A stretch of DNA of 64,000 nucleotides from an uncultured Clostridium sp. (lineage in GTDB: Bacteria > Bacillota > Clostridia > Lachnospirales > Lachnospiraceae). The notes beneath the pieces were generated by a model. It did no database searches and was not told where the DNA came from. It was given only the letters and a program-made list of their open reading frames with translations. Position 1 is the stretch's first letter. Each line of letters begins with the position of its first letter. This document shows, piece after piece, positions 35,841 to 46,195 of this stretch. The stretch lies in the NCBI GenBank assembly GCA_947178445.1, contig CAMWYJ010000009.1, positions 26,054-90,053 on the forward strand. The letters run 5' to 3'. Both the position numbers and the translations under genes were made by a program.

Positions 35841-37034
35841 ATGCCAAACGACAGTAATTTATTATCAACTATTCCAGTAGGGCCATTAGGCATCATAGCC
35901 TTAGAAAGCTGTACCTCTTTAGGGAACCGTGTAGATTCCTATCTTTCAAAATGGAGAGTCGCACGTAACAATGCAGAAAAATCAACAATTGCATTTAACG
36001 GATACGAAAAAGACTCTTATCTTGTCAAGTCTTTATGCCCGCGTTTTGGTTCTGGCGAAGCAAAGGGCGAGTTACAGGAATCCGTACGTGGAAAGGATCT
36101 CTATATCTTAGTGGATGTGACAAATTATAGTATTGAATACACTGTATGTGGCAGAAAATCCCCAATGTCTCCGGATGACCACTATTCAGATGTGAAACGT
36201 ATCATTGCTGCCTGTGGTGGCAAAGCCCGTAAAATCACAGTTATTATGCCGTTCCTTTATGAAGGCCGCCAGCACAAGAGAAGCGGCAGGGAATCACTCG
36301 ACTGTGCTCTGGCCCTGCAGGAGTTAGTAGATTGGGGCGTTGATAATATCATTACCTTCGATGCACATGATCCGCGGGTACAGAATGCTATTCCTCTTCA
36401 CGGATTTGAAAATATTCGTCCTACCTATCAGTTTCTGAAAACATTACTTTTATCAGAACACGATTTAGAATTAGACAGTGATCATTTAATGGTAATCAGC
36501 CCGGATGAGGGAGCGATGAACCGTGCAATTTACTTCGCAAATATCCTAGGCGTAGATGTAGGAATGTTCTATAAACGCCGCGATTATTCCACGGTAGTAA
36601 ATGGCCGTAACCCAATAGTTGCCCATGAATTCCTTGGTGACTCTGTAGATGGCAAGGATGTAATCATCATTGATGATATGATTTCTTCCGGTGAAAGTAT
36701 GATCGATGTGGCAAAACAGCTTAAGAAACGAAATGCACGGCGTGTATATTGTATCTCAACCTTCGGTCTCTTCACCAATGGTTTAAATGTATTTGATAAC
36801 GCAAACAAAGAGGGTATTATTGAAAAGGTGATTACAACGAATCTGACTTATCAGACACCGGATCTTCTTTCCCGTGACTGGTATATCAGCGCTGATATGA
36901 GCAAGTATATTGCTTTACTGATTGACCACTTGAATCATGATGCCTCCATCTCAGATATACTCGATCCGACCGATCGGATTCAGGACCGGATTAATGAATA
37001 CCGTCAAAAGCATACCATACGTGAGAATTTTTAA
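35841..37034 (+). CDS. prs: Ribose-phosphate pyrophosphokinase
   Basis: A 397-aa PRPP synthetase, supplying PRPP for nucleotide, His and Trp synthesis. Evidence: the loop MPFLYEGRQHKRSGRESLDC, ITFDAHDPRVQNAIP with the metal ligands, and the PRPP-binding VIIIDDMISSGESMIDVAK. It is longer than the usual 310-320 aa, with an N-terminal extension and altered spacing, as known for a clostridial subgroup. ATG 35841 follows GGAGG; an upstream start at 35814 has no site. Confidence 0.92.
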   Translation: MPNDSNLLSTIPVGPLGIIALESCTSLGNRVDSYLSKWRVARNNAEKSTIAFNGYEKDSYLVKSLCPRFGSGEAKGELQESVRGKDLYILVDVTNYSIEYTVCGRKSPMSPDDHYSDVKRIIAACGGKARKITVIMPFLYEGRQHKRSGRESLDCALALQELVDWGVDNIITFDAHDPRVQNAIPLHGFENIRPTYQFLKTLLLSEHDLELDSDHLMVISPDEGAMNRAIYFANILGVDVGMFYKRRDYSTVVNGRNPIVAHEFLGDSVDGKDVIIIDDMISSGESMIDVAKQLKKRNARRVYCISTFGLFTNGLNVFDNANKEGIIEKVITTNLTYQTPDLLSRDWYISADMSKYIALLIDHLNHDASISDILDPTDRIQDRINEYRQKHTIRENF

Positions 37035-37042
37035 TCTATATA

Positions 37043-37091
37043 AGGAGCCTGTTACACAAATATCAAGTTTGTGTGACAGGCTCCTTTTCTT
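37043..37091 (+). terminator. Terminator behind prs
   Basis: AGGAGCCTGTTACACAAA pairs with TTTGTGTGACAGGCTCCT, followed by TTTTCTT. It closes the dnaD-dnaI-prs operon. Confidence 0.9.
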
Positions 37092-37104
37092 ATTTCATAT
37101 AATA

Positions 37105-37163
37105 TAGGTAATTGCACCCCGTACTTAGCGAGCTACGAGCGACAAGCAGCGCAAGCATCTGCT
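37105..37163 (+). repeat. Truncated MITE-like repeat R3
   Basis: TAGGTAATTGC (the R1/R2 end) joins directly to a GTACTTAGCGAG unit and CTACGAGCGACAAGCAGC, the shared core. The other terminal repeat is missing. It lies between two convergent genes. Confidence 0.6.
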
Positions 37164-39578
37164 TTATCCATCTGTTGAGGAATCCTGCGTTGTTGGCGCT
37201 TCTGTTGTCGGTGCCTGCGTTGTCGGTGCCTCTGTTGTCGGTGCCTCTGTTGTCGGCGTCTCCGTTATTACCGGCAGCTGTGTAGTTGTCTCTGTTGTCC
37301 GAGGAGTTTGTGTCGTTTTTTCCGTTTTCTTCTTTTTCTTCTTCTTTCCCTTATCATCGTCTTCCGTCTCGGAGCTGGAACGGGTATCCTTCCAATCCTT
37401 TGTAGAACGAACCCACTCATAGTCAGGGAATTTAATATCCTTAAGACCTTCATGTATCTCCGCCATAAAATCATGCCAGATTCTTCCAGGGTACGTGGAC
37501 CCCCATAATCCTCTGGTTGACTGCGGTGTATCATATCCTACCCATACGCTGGTTGTATAATACGGTGTAAATGCGCAAAACCATCCATCTGTATTGTTAT
37601 CTGTCGTACCGGTTTTACCTGCGCAGGACATACCGGAAAGGCCTAAACCACTTGCGGTACCTCCCTGAAATACACCTTGCAGCATAGATGTCATCATGCG
37701 GCATGCATTCATTTCATAAACCTCTTTGGATTTAACCTTGTCCTCCACGATTGCATTTCCCTGTGAATCCGTAATTGACACAATACAGGTCGGTTTCCGG
37801 TACTCGCCATCATTCTCAATAGTAGCATAACCGGATGCCATCTCGACAGTGGTTGCACCATAAGTCAGACCACCTAAACAGGCTGCCATATTCTGACGGT
37901 CCTCAATCGTTAAGTAATTAAAATTCATATTTAACAAATAACCAACACCAACTTCTGGTGTCAACTGTCCAAACAACCGGTATGCCACAACGTTCTTTGA
38001 TGCAGCTACAGCCTGTGCCAACGAAATCATGCCGGAATAAGAAAGTCCTGAATTCTCCGGCATATTTGCCTCTTCAAATTTGTTATCATCTACCCGTGTT
38101 GCCGGGGTATATCCCCTCTCCAACTGTGGTGTATATACAACCAATGGTTTTATTGTACTACCCGGCTGTCTTGCACTCTGATATGCCCGGTTCAGGCTAT
38201 ATCCCTCAATCTCACTCTGGGTACGTCCACCTACAATCGCCACAACGCGGCCATTTGAATTGTCAATACAGGTTGCAGAACCCTGCAGGTTATAGATTCC
38301 TGTTTCCTCATTCTTTTCCTCGTCTACAGCCAGCGTTTCGTTGATCGTCTTCTGCAAGGTCCTCTGCTTGGAAAGATCAATTGATGTATAGATCTGATAT
38401 CCACCAGTATACAAGGACTGGTAAAACTCATCATAGGCTTCACGGTATTTTTTATTATACTCATGCTGTTCATCGATATCATCAAACTTATACTGAAATT
38501 GAAAACCGGAAGCTTCCATCAATGCCTCTGTCGCACAGAAATTTGTAAAGGTTTCCACATAGTCATGGCTTACCTTTTTCACATCTTCCAGAACAATCTC
38601 TTCATTCAATGCCATTTCCAGTTCCAGGTCATTAATATAGCCCTGCTCATGCATATCATTTAATATTTTGTCGCGGCGCTCAATCGTATGTTTGTAATTG
38701 ACCCTTGGATCATAATAGGACGGACTGTTCGGAATCCCGCATAAAAATGCTGCCTCTGATGTTGTAATCTCATCCAAATCCTTGTCAAAATAGCCCTTCG
38801 CTGCTGCGCCGATACCATAATATCCATTTGCAAAGAATATGTTATTCAGATAAAACTCCAAAATCTGCTGCTTCGTATATTTTTTTTCTAGTTCCCATGC
38901 AACAAAAATCTCTTTAAATTTTCTTTTATACTTATCAGCCTTCGTCTTCTCCTCGCTCACCTCATTGGTAAGAAAAATGCCCCTTGCCAACTGCTGGGTA
39001 ATCGTACTGGCTCCCTGTGTAATGTCCCCACTATTTTGGAACAAAATATATGCAGCACGCATAATACCCTCATAATCCACACCATTATGCTCATAGTATC
39101 TGCGGTCCTCCACGGCGACCATTGCCTCAACAAACGGCGCTGGAATCTCATCATAGGTCTTATAGTACACCTCTTTCTCACCTTTGATTTCCCGGATTTT
39201 CTTTCCGTTACAATCATACACAGTGGAGGTCTCATCCCGGCGGAAATCATCAATAGAAGAATTACTTACAATTTCAATTGCCTGATCCCTGTATTCCAGC
39301 ACATTTTTCCCAAACTTCTGGTAAACAGTATACCCACCAATCACACACACCAACAGAAAAATGGTCAAAAGATAGGTTAAAATAATTCTTCGAACCTTCC
39401 GTCTCTTTCTTCTTCTCTCTTTCTTTTCTCTTCTTTTCTTCTGCTTCTCTAACGCCTCTGGCGACTTTTTCTTCTCTTTCGTATTGCCCGAAGCTGCATT
39501 ACTCTTTGTCTGGCTGGCAGACTTTGCAGTGGTCTGTGGCTTCTTTGCATCTGTCGTAGACTTCTTCTTATCAGCCAT
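37164..39578 (-). CDS. Class A penicillin-binding protein (PBP1A-like)
   Basis: An 804-aa bifunctional peptidoglycan synthase. The N-terminal 60 residues are cytoplasmic and Lys-rich, followed by a transmembrane helix (ILTYLLTIFLLVCVIGGYTV). The glycosyltransferase domain has EDRRYYEHNGVDYEGI and GASTITQQLARGIFL. The transpeptidase domain has PGSTIKPLVVY (SxxK), SKNVVAYRL (SxN) and CAGKTGTTDNNTDGWF (KTG). The C-terminal 60 residues are a Lys-rich stretch and a Thr/Glu/Pro/Ala repeat tail, encoded by direct repeats at about 37190-37262 that could change in number. It is apparently monocistronic. Confidence 0.95.
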   Translation of the reverse strand: MADKKKSTTDAKKPQTTAKSASQTKSNAASGNTKEKKKSPEALEKQKKRREKKERRRKRRKVRRIILTYLLTIFLLVCVIGGYTVYQKFGKNVLEYRDQAIEIVSNSSIDDFRRDETSTVYDCNGKKIREIKGEKEVYYKTYDEIPAPFVEAMVAVEDRRYYEHNGVDYEGIMRAAYILFQNSGDITQGASTITQQLARGIFLTNEVSEEKTKADKYKRKFKEIFVAWELEKKYTKQQILEFYLNNIFFANGYYGIGAAAKGYFDKDLDEITTSEAAFLCGIPNSPSYYDPRVNYKHTIERRDKILNDMHEQGYINDLELEMALNEEIVLEDVKKVSHDYVETFTNFCATEALMEASGFQFQYKFDDIDEQHEYNKKYREAYDEFYQSLYTGGYQIYTSIDLSKQRTLQKTINETLAVDEEKNEETGIYNLQGSATCIDNSNGRVVAIVGGRTQSEIEGYSLNRAYQSARQPGSTIKPLVVYTPQLERGYTPATRVDDNKFEEANMPENSGLSYSGMISLAQAVAASKNVVAYRLFGQLTPEVGVGYLLNMNFNYLTIEDRQNMAACLGGLTYGATTVEMASGYATIENDGEYRKPTCIVSITDSQGNAIVEDKVKSKEVYEMNACRMMTSMLQGVFQGGTASGLGLSGMSCAGKTGTTDNNTDGWFCAFTPYYTTSVWVGYDTPQSTRGLWGSTYPGRIWHDFMAEIHEGLKDIKFPDYEWVRSTKDWKDTRSSSETEDDDKGKKKKKKKTEKTTQTPRTTETTTQLPVITETPTTEAPTTEAPTTQAPTTEAPTTQDSSTDG

Positions 39579-39619
39579 AATAATCCCTCGTTTCTAGCTG
39601 TTTCATTCCATTGGTGACC

Positions 39620-41275
39620 TTAGATTGCAATGTAATTACATGCGATTCCCATATTGGCAAACATATCCTTAATACCAGGATTCGTTGCAAATATAATAAT
39701 CTGTCTATCACTATAATCACCTAAACAGCTTAATGTTCCATTTAATCTATGATAATCATAAGTGACAAAAATGTCATCCATGACAATCGGCAATTCCTCT
39801 GTCATTAATACACCCGCAATCGTCAGACGGAGAGCTAAATAAATCTGTTCCACTGTACCGGTACTCAGATACTCCATATTTACAAAGGAGTTACCTTTTT
39901 TAACCATAACACGAAGCTGGTCATCTATTTTTACTTCTGTATATTTATGGTCTGTAATCCTGCTGACAATCTGGGATACTTTTTCATTAAGTACACTTCC
40001 AAAGGAATCGTAAATCTCCTCAGATAAATCCTGAATTGTCTCAATTGCAAGATCAAGTGCTGCAAGCTCTGCTTCATTTTCTGCCTTCTTTTCCTTAATC
40101 TCTGTAAGCTCCTTTAAATACTGTTCCTGCGCCACACGCTCATTTATAATATGTTCCTCTTTTACCTTTAAATCGGACAGCTTATTCACATACTCTTTCT
40201 GGCTCTCGCCATCAAAAGACTGCTTTGTCTTTGCTGCCTCAAAGCCCTTTTCAATTTCAATCTCTTCTAACAACCTATACAACTTTGCACGTTTTACAAA
40301 AACCTGTATAACGGTAAGCAGTGCAAAAACAATACCAAATCCCATGATTCCCATTTTTATTTTGGGCTCATTCAGTGGAATCAGAAACGCAGCCAGGTCA
40401 AACAGTGCAATACATAATAATCCAATAAACAAAATGATAACCGGATTATCTAAGAAACTCTTTGGTCCCATATTGCGAAGCATCTTAATCTGCCGCTGCT
40501 CCTTCGTCAATTCCTCTTCCTTCTCTGGTACATTTTTTGGTTCTTCATTCTTATTACGGTTTCCATTAATCGGAGAGAACTTAAGAGATTCTTCTTTCTT
40601 TCCACTCATAGAGTCTTCAATCTTTTTGTACTCTTCTTTAACCGCCGCAATCTCCGCATCAAAATCCCGGTCTAACGAAAGTTTTGCAGTAAGCTCCTGC
40701 TCTTTCTCCTCTAAATCTCTATTAGAAAACTCTTTCTTTTTGTTCTTAAGCTCCATAATGGCACTTACGGCATCAATATCGCCAGTCTTTGTAGATGCCA
40801 TATTTACAATATAATTATTCAGCCGGTCTGCAATCTCCTTGTCCGTTGCAGCGCCTAACTGTCCAATACAAAGAGTATTCAGATACGTATTCTTATCCGT
40901 ATTAATCAATGTTCCCTGTAAATCATTTGGTTGCTTTAGCGGAAGCTCTCTGCCGGTATCAAGATCCCTGACGGTGGTCTTCTTCTCTGAACGGGCAAAA
41001 TTCCGTTCAATCAGATACTGTCCATTCTCTGTAGTAACTTCCATCGCACCGGAAAATGCAGAACCATTAATCGGCTTTTTCTGCTCATAGTGATCAAAGC
41101 GGGCAGCCGTCCCCCTTGCCTTATCGATTCCATAAAGCATGTCTACAATAAAATCTTTTGTCGTAGTCTTTCCAGCTTCATTGGCTCCATATATCAGATT
41201 AATTCCAGGAGCCAGTGAAATATCCTTGTTATGAAATTGTCCAAAATCCTGTAAGTGTAGCTTGTCAATTCTCAT
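39620..41275 (-). CDS. YhaN/SbcC-like SMC-type ATPase
   Basis: A 551-aa ABC-type ATPase with a split head. N-terminal Walker A is LIYGANEAGKTTTKDF. The middle is coiled coil with two hydrophobic helices (about 268-320), as in YhaN-type proteins. The C-terminus has the signature MEYLSTGTVEQIYLALRL and Walker B LPIVMDDIFVTYD. It likely forms a membrane-linked complex with the SbcD-like nuclease encoded one base upstream. A role in DNA-end processing is inferred from that pairing. Confidence 0.85.
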   Translation of the reverse strand: MRIDKLHLQDFGQFHNKDISLAPGINLIYGANEAGKTTTKDFIVDMLYGIDKARGTAARFDHYEQKKPINGSAFSGAMEVTTENGQYLIERNFARSEKKTTVRDLDTGRELPLKQPNDLQGTLINTDKNTYLNTLCIGQLGAATDKEIADRLNNYIVNMASTKTGDIDAVSAIMELKNKKKEFSNRDLEEKEQELTAKLSLDRDFDAEIAAVKEEYKKIEDSMSGKKEESLKFSPINGNRNKNEEPKNVPEKEEELTKEQRQIKMLRNMGPKSFLDNPVIILFIGLLCIALFDLAAFLIPLNEPKIKMGIMGFGIVFALLTVIQVFVKRAKLYRLLEEIEIEKGFEAAKTKQSFDGESQKEYVNKLSDLKVKEEHIINERVAQEQYLKELTEIKEKKAENEAELAALDLAIETIQDLSEEIYDSFGSVLNEKVSQIVSRITDHKYTEVKIDDQLRVMVKKGNSFVNMEYLSTGTVEQIYLALRLTIAGVLMTEELPIVMDDIFVTYDYHRLNGTLSCLGDYSDRQIIIFATNPGIKDMFANMGIACNYIAI

Positions 41276-41276
41276 C

Positions 41277-42335
41277 TTACTGTTCTCCTGTCTTCAATAA
41301 TACATCTAATCCATAATGCATTGCCTTCTTGCAAACCTCATCACTATAATAATCATCCGAAAGATGCCCGATAAAACGCCCAATCAGATTCTCCTGATTT
41401 TCTGCCAACAGTTTATTCAAATCATATTCTCCGGCAATCTCCGATACAACTTCATAAATGTTAAATTTCTGGGTAAGCGGTGTAAAATCAAACACATCAT
41501 GATTATGATTATGACCTTTTACTAAAATCCGGTATATATGCTGTGTTCCAAGCTGACGGATTTGCCGGTCTACCAAATCAAGAATCATTCCCGGTGTATG
41601 ATCCGGTTTTATGTTAATCAGCAGATTCATGTAACATCTTTGTGCTACCGGAACAAATTCGGTCTTAATAATCTCATTCTCCACCTGTCCGTAAATATAA
41701 CCTCTCGCACCTGTATCTGTAAAGTCAATTGGCTCTAAAGAACCTGCCATAATCACAGCATTTTCTTTAATAACCTCCGGTTTATGAATATGACCTAACG
41801 CCACATAATCAAAATTAGACTCTTTAATATTCTTTCTTGTAAATGGCAGATGCTTTGCATCCCCACCATGCGCAAGCAAAATATTAAATGCACCCTGCTT
41901 TGCGGGTTTGATATGATCTAAAATATCATCATCATTTTCCTTGCTACTGTAGGAAAACCCCGTCACACAGACGTTCAAATCCTTCATATAGACATTACTA
42001 ATCTTATCTGAAGCAAGACAAATCGTCTTTGAAGAGAATTTATAATTTGCAAGCGGACTATCCGGCTTCATATAATCATGATTGCCCGCAATCATAATTG
42101 TTTTCGTCTGTGTCAGCTTCGAAAGAATATAATCCACGTCCCGAATCATTCCTTCTGACGGCGGCATATGAAACAAATCTCCCGCAATCAACAGCAAATC
42201 TACCTTCTTTTCCTCTGCATCCTCCACAACCTTCACGAAGGTTTCCTTAATTTCCCTCTCTCTATCCTGACTCCAAGGTCTTCCCTTATCCGGCTGAACA
42301 CCCAAATGTGCATCCGCCATATGTATAAATTTCAT
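41277..42335 (-). CDS. SbcD/Mre11-like (YhaO) metallophosphoesterase
   Basis: A 352-aa DNA repair exonuclease family protein. The phosphoesterase motifs are FIHMADAHLG (DxH), LLIAGDLFHMPPS (GD), IAGNHDYMKPDSP (GNHD) and LLAHGGDAKH with ALGHIHKPEV (GH). The C-terminal cap is shorter than in E. coli SbcD. ATG 42335 has an AGGCAGG site; the frame start at 42356 does not. It forms a two-gene operon with the YhaN-like ATPase. Confidence 0.88.
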   Translation of the reverse strand: MKFIHMADAHLGVQPDKGRPWSQDREREIKETFVKVVEDAEEKKVDLLLIAGDLFHMPPSEGMIRDVDYILSKLTQTKTIMIAGNHDYMKPDSPLANYKFSSKTICLASDKISNVYMKDLNVCVTGFSYSSKENDDDILDHIKPAKQGAFNILLAHGGDAKHLPFTRKNIKESNFDYVALGHIHKPEVIKENAVIMAGSLEPIDFTDTGARGYIYGQVENEIIKTEFVPVAQRCYMNLLINIKPDHTPGMILDLVDRQIRQLGTQHIYRILVKGHNHNHDVFDFTPLTQKFNIYEVVSEIAGEYDLNKLLAENQENLIGRFIGHLSDDYYSDEVCKKAMHYGLDVLLKTGEQ

Positions 42336-42380
42336 GCTTACACCTGCCTCTTTCATATATATAAATTTGTAACTGCTCTA

Positions 42381-42428
42381 AAATAGGACTGTATATTTTC
42401 GGTCTTACATGAAAACATACAGTCCTAT
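42381..42428 (-). terminator. Terminator behind spoIIID
   Basis: TAGGACTGTAT and ATACAGTCCTA form a perfect 11-bp stem with a 21-base loop, followed on the minus strand by TTTTAG. It separates spoIIID from the nuclease operon. Confidence 0.7.
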
Positions 42429-42535
42429 TATATTAGATTTCTTCAAGAAGTGCAAATATTCTTTCAAACAAATAGTACTTTTATGAAAATTTTAAGTTTT
42501 TCTTTTGTTTTTCGTAAGAATGTCCAGCATCCGAA

Positions 42536-42790
42536 TCACATCTTTTCGTGCAGGTATTTCTCCCTTGTCGCCATTCCTCCCCGGATATGGCGCTCTGACT
42601 TATTTACATCTAATACCTTCCGGACCTCGTTCGCTAGAGCCGGATTGATATAAGTAAGTCTTTCTGATACATCCTTATGTACCGTACTCTTACTGACACC
42701 AAACCGCTTAGCAGTTTGTCTCACTGTAGCGTTAGAATCAATAATATACATTCCAATCTCAATTGCTCGTTCTTCAATATATGCTTTCAA
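42536..42790 (-). CDS. spoIIID: Sporulation transcription factor SpoIIID
   Basis: An 84-aa DNA-binding regulator of mother-cell gene expression during sporulation. The helix-turn-helix is VRQTAKRFGVSKSTVHKDVS, followed by the basic C-terminal HIRGGMATREKYLHEK used for minor-groove contact. The length and sequence are characteristic. It marks the organism as an endospore former, at least by ancestry. Confidence 0.95.
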   Translation of the reverse strand: MKAYIEERAIEIGMYIIDSNATVRQTAKRFGVSKSTVHKDVSERLTYINPALANEVRKVLDVNKSERHIRGGMATREKYLHEKM

Positions 42791-42881
42791 GGTAATTCCT
42801 CAGATAACTTGTTGTTACATTCTTATGCAAAAAATCCAAGGAATATGATGTCTTCCTGCCAAAACTTATATCAAATACCTG

Positions 42882-43745
42882 TCATATAAATAAACGTATA
42901 AGCTTCAACGCCACACGATATGGAAACGGCTGCAGCTTCTTTCTGGCTTCCTTTAAATGCTGACGGATTGGCAGATGCTGTGGGCAATGCTGTTCACATT
43001 TCCCACATTCTATACATTGATAAGCATCCTTCATTTCCTTTTGCAGCGCTGTTGTCTGTGCGTACTCAAACCTTGCCGAACGTTTCTTTTTCTCCGTATA
43101 CATTTCATTGTAGCAGCGGAAGGTTCCTGGGATATCCACTCCCTTTGGACAAGGCATACAATACTGGCATCCGGTACAGTTTACCTTAATCGTACGGTTT
43201 ATTTCCTGTTTGATGCCCTCAATCATCGCCCGGTCTTCATCCGTAAATTCATGCGCGGTAACCTCTGAGGCAATTCTTATATTCTCCTCCACCATTTCCA
43301 TAGAATTCATACCGGACAACACACAGGTAACTTCGGGCTGCTCCCACAGCCAACGCAAAGCCCATTCTGCAGCAGAACGCTTCTTTGGATTTTCTGCAAT
43401 AAGCTGTTTTGCACTCTCCGGAAGCAAATCTACCAGTTTCCCACCGCGGAGCGGTTCCATAATAATGACAGGAATTCCCTTTGCAGCAGCAGCCTGCAGG
43501 CCTTTTCTTCCTGCCTGGGAGTTCTCATCCATATAATTATACTGTATCTGGCAGAAATCCCAGTCATAAGCCTCTAATATCCCCAAAAACGCTTCCGTAT
43601 TACCATGAAAGGAAAACCCGATGTTTCGAATCTCACCGGACTCCTTCTTCTTTGCGATCCAATCCTCAATACCAAGTCGCTTAAGTTTTTCCCATGCAGC
43701 TACATCTGTCAGCATGTGCATCAAATAATAATCTGCTTGTGTCAA
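42882..43745 (-). pseudogene. Aldo/keto reductase with ferredoxin-type clusters, N-terminus missing
   Basis: A 287-aa frame matching the C-terminal three quarters of an aldo/keto reductase of about 375 aa. The barrel segments DYYLMHMLTDVAAWEKLKRL, GFSFHGNTEAFLGIL and IPVIIMEPLRGGKL are present. The C-terminal domain has two four-cysteine clusters, CTGCQYCMPCP and CIECGKCEQHCP. The usual first 90 or so residues (NADPH barrel start and catalytic Tyr region) are absent. Homology stops at a TTG codon at 43745 and a stop codon lies eight codons upstream. The break coincides with the left edge of the recombinase island, so insertion probably split the gene. Confidence 0.8.
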
Positions 43746-43812
43746 GTAAGGAATAAAAAAAATAACCTATTTTTTAAAATTCCAATTCATACAAATAGCG
43801 GCATAATCTTCA

Positions 43813-44949
43813 TTACAAATAAGCTTTTTTTAAAAGTTCTGAAATATACTCAAAATCGTGTAATGATATTCTATGTTCCAAATTAAGCTCTATTATCTCC
43901 TCTTTTACTCCTTTTGCAAAATGAGAAGTTGTCGCAATAATACCTCCTGTCGGCTTTCGTTTATTCATACCCAGAACACCATACATATTTCTTATTACTT
44001 CTATTCCAACTGGTCGATTTGACGCATAATGTTTACATTCTACTAAAAACAAAAATTTTCCTATATTTGTTTTCTCAGCTATGTAAATATCTACACCTCC
44101 ATCTCTTGTCTGTTTTGTAAGTTCTACTTCATACCCCAATTTTTCAAACAACTCTGCAATAATTATTTCAAACTCTCTTGAAGACAGTTCATGCATACTC
44201 ATCGGTTCTTCCGCAATATAACGCATCAAGCTATCATTTATCTGTAATACATCTTTCTTTATACTCATTAAAGGTGCACTTATAATATTTTTATTTGGAA
44301 GAACAATTTCCGACTTACCAATAGAAACATGCTCATATAATAGCTTATCAATAGCATCAATACCCAGATTATCTATAAGTCCAATCATACATTCTAAAAT
44401 AGCAGGATTCCCATGTGTCATCAAAGAAACCTTTTTTATTTCTTCAAATTTGATGTCAACATGTAAATTCTCCATTTTTTTTATAAACAAAGAACACATC
44501 TCATCTAGTTTTAATCCACTTACTGAAAAATAAGCATATTTTCCCTTATCCAAAAAATGATTTATATTTCGTCCAAGAACTAATATAAAAGACTGTGCAT
44601 TACACATTACTATTTCTTCTAATTTATCTGGTTTTAAATCATCTGCATCATCAACAATGATAAGAGAATTTTCTTCTACACTCAAATGTTTTGGAAGTTC
44701 CCATGAATACCATAAATAAATTTTCTCATATCTATCCCTATTCGCTTCCGCATACATTCGTGCCAATGTTGACTTTCCCATCCCTGCATAACCACTAATC
44801 AGCACTACATGATTCTCATTATTTCTAAGCATATATTCTAAATGATGCAATTCTTCTTCTCTTTTAATCATGTACCTATTTGATTTAATGAAAGTATCTT
44901 CATAGTGCGATTTTATTAACATATCATCAAATATATTTTTTATATTCAT
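43813..44949 (-). CDS. STAND-type NTPase fused to Mrr-like nuclease
   Basis: A 378-aa protein. The N-terminal half is a P-loop NTPase of the NACHT/NB-ARC style: Walker A LISGYAGMGKSTLA (about 48-62) and Walker B SLIIVDDADDL. The C-terminal 110 residues are a PD-(D/E)xK nuclease of the Mrr_cat type: EFEIIIAELFEKLGYEVELT, GGVDIYIAEK and FLVECKHYASNRPVG. Such NTPase-effector fusions are typical of anti-phage proteins that cut DNA when activated, but no sensor repeats are present. Start 44949 has AGGGGA upstream. It lies at the island edge beside two unknown genes on the same strand. Defence role is inference. Confidence 0.78.
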   Translation of the reverse strand: MNIKNIFDDMLIKSHYEDTFIKSNRYMIKREEELHHLEYMLRNNENHVVLISGYAGMGKSTLARMYAEANRDRYEKIYLWYSWELPKHLSVEENSLIIVDDADDLKPDKLEEIVMCNAQSFILVLGRNINHFLDKGKYAYFSVSGLKLDEMCSLFIKKMENLHVDIKFEEIKKVSLMTHGNPAILECMIGLIDNLGIDAIDKLLYEHVSIGKSEIVLPNKNIISAPLMSIKKDVLQINDSLMRYIAEEPMSMHELSSREFEIIIAELFEKLGYEVELTKQTRDGGVDIYIAEKTNIGKFLFLVECKHYASNRPVGIEVIRNMYGVLGMNKRKPTGGIIATTSHFAKGVKEEIIELNLEHRISLHDFEYISELLKKAYL

Positions 44950-45035
44950 AACGCATCTCGTTCCCCTTTCATTTCTCATTTTTAAATCAGAACAAATTGT
45001 TTTTACCTAACTCTATGTGTGCCAAGTAATAAATT

Positions 45036-46127
45036 TTATCTTTTATAGATTCCAAACGATGCCCATAAATGACGTTTCGTTAGATTTGAAAAAGCTGTTG
45101 GCGCCCCGACAAATGTAGCCATTGTAGCAACTACCTCCATAGGTAGTAAGATTGGTGCGAGAACTGTAGCTATCACTCCGCCAGTTGCACACACTTTTCC
45201 TACGTTTTCAATAATTCCTTTAAATTTCATGGCTTTTTGGGCTTTTACAATATCATCTTCTATCATTTGCATATTATCATAGTTCTGTTCGGAAATAGCA
45301 GACATCCACTCATCTACTTTTTCTCGATATGCTTTTGCCTCATCTGTTTGGACCAATTTAACATTATCTTCCAATGATGAAGCTGTGTATATTCTGTCCA
45401 ATCTTTTAGATGTGTATTTTAAAATTTTAATTGTTTCAGCTCCTTCTATAACAGGAACTTTTTCGCTAGCATAGGACGAAGCAGCCGTATTAGAATGCGT
45501 AGCGTTAATCACTGGAGATAATAAATCATTATGATAGGCTATATTGAACAGCTCTTTATATTCTTTAAGTACTTCAATAACAGGATTATGATAAATAAAA
45601 TCTCCTAGTTCTATGAAATGGTCAATATCAATGCCAGTGTAATCTCTTTTCGGTTCAAATTTAAATGCTTTAAGAAGTTTAACCTGACTGTAACTGACAT
45701 CGTATTGCCTCTCAAACTCTAAAAATTCTTCAACTTTTTCATTCCATTCATCATATATCTGCCTGATTCTTTCTACCGTATAATACTTGATATCAAGTCC
45801 TTTTTCTGCCATCATCCATTGAACCGTATCTATGTCAAAAGTGAAAAAACCTTCTACATCATCCTCACATTTTTGGTATGGCATGATAATTTTTTTCTCA
45901 ATCAGTTCCCCATCCATACAACCATATGTAAATGGATCTACATAAACTGCACCAGCAACTGTAAATTGTTCAAGAATCATTCGTGCAAACCATGATGAGG
46001 GTGTATGACGTGTCACCATGTCAAAAACCCCATCTGTCATCCCTTTTTCACAAATCAACCCCTCCTGTGCCGCCATTGACAAAAAGGCATTTCTTTGCAT
46101 TTCATCTAAAACAATCCCTTTATACAT
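45036..46127 (-). CDS. Unknown protein with C-terminal hydrophobic segment
   Basis: A 363-aa protein without recognised family. Residues 1-230 are soluble and acidic (EWNEKVEEFLEFERQYDVSY). Near residues 315-350 there is a Gly/Ala-rich hydrophobic stretch (VIATVLAPILLPMEVVATMA) that could insert in a membrane. ATG 46127 follows GGAGGAG (an in-frame TTG just before it is not needed). It lies between the NTPase-nuclease gene and a zinc-ribbon protein gene on the same strand, in visibly AT-rich DNA. A membrane-acting partner in a defence module is possible but unproven. Confidence 0.62.
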   Translation of the reverse strand: MYKGIVLDEMQRNAFLSMAAQEGLICEKGMTDGVFDMVTRHTPSSWFARMILEQFTVAGAVYVDPFTYGCMDGELIEKKIIMPYQKCEDDVEGFFTFDIDTVQWMMAEKGLDIKYYTVERIRQIYDEWNEKVEEFLEFERQYDVSYSQVKLLKAFKFEPKRDYTGIDIDHFIELGDFIYHNPVIEVLKEYKELFNIAYHNDLLSPVINATHSNTAASSYASEKVPVIEGAETIKILKYTSKRLDRIYTASSLEDNVKLVQTDEAKAYREKVDEWMSAISEQNYDNMQMIEDDIVKAQKAMKFKGIIENVGKVCATGGVIATVLAPILLPMEVVATMATFVGAPTAFSNLTKRHLWASFGIYKR

Positions 46128-46195
46128 CAATCACTCCTCCTTAACAAAACCCGGCTTGTACCAAATAACCAAGATATTTTATTTGAAAAATCTGT

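Noticed and set aside
37190..37262. CRISPR-like regular repeats
   Set aside because: These are codon-level repeats encoding the Thr/Glu/Pro/Ala tail of the penicillin-binding protein, without spacers.
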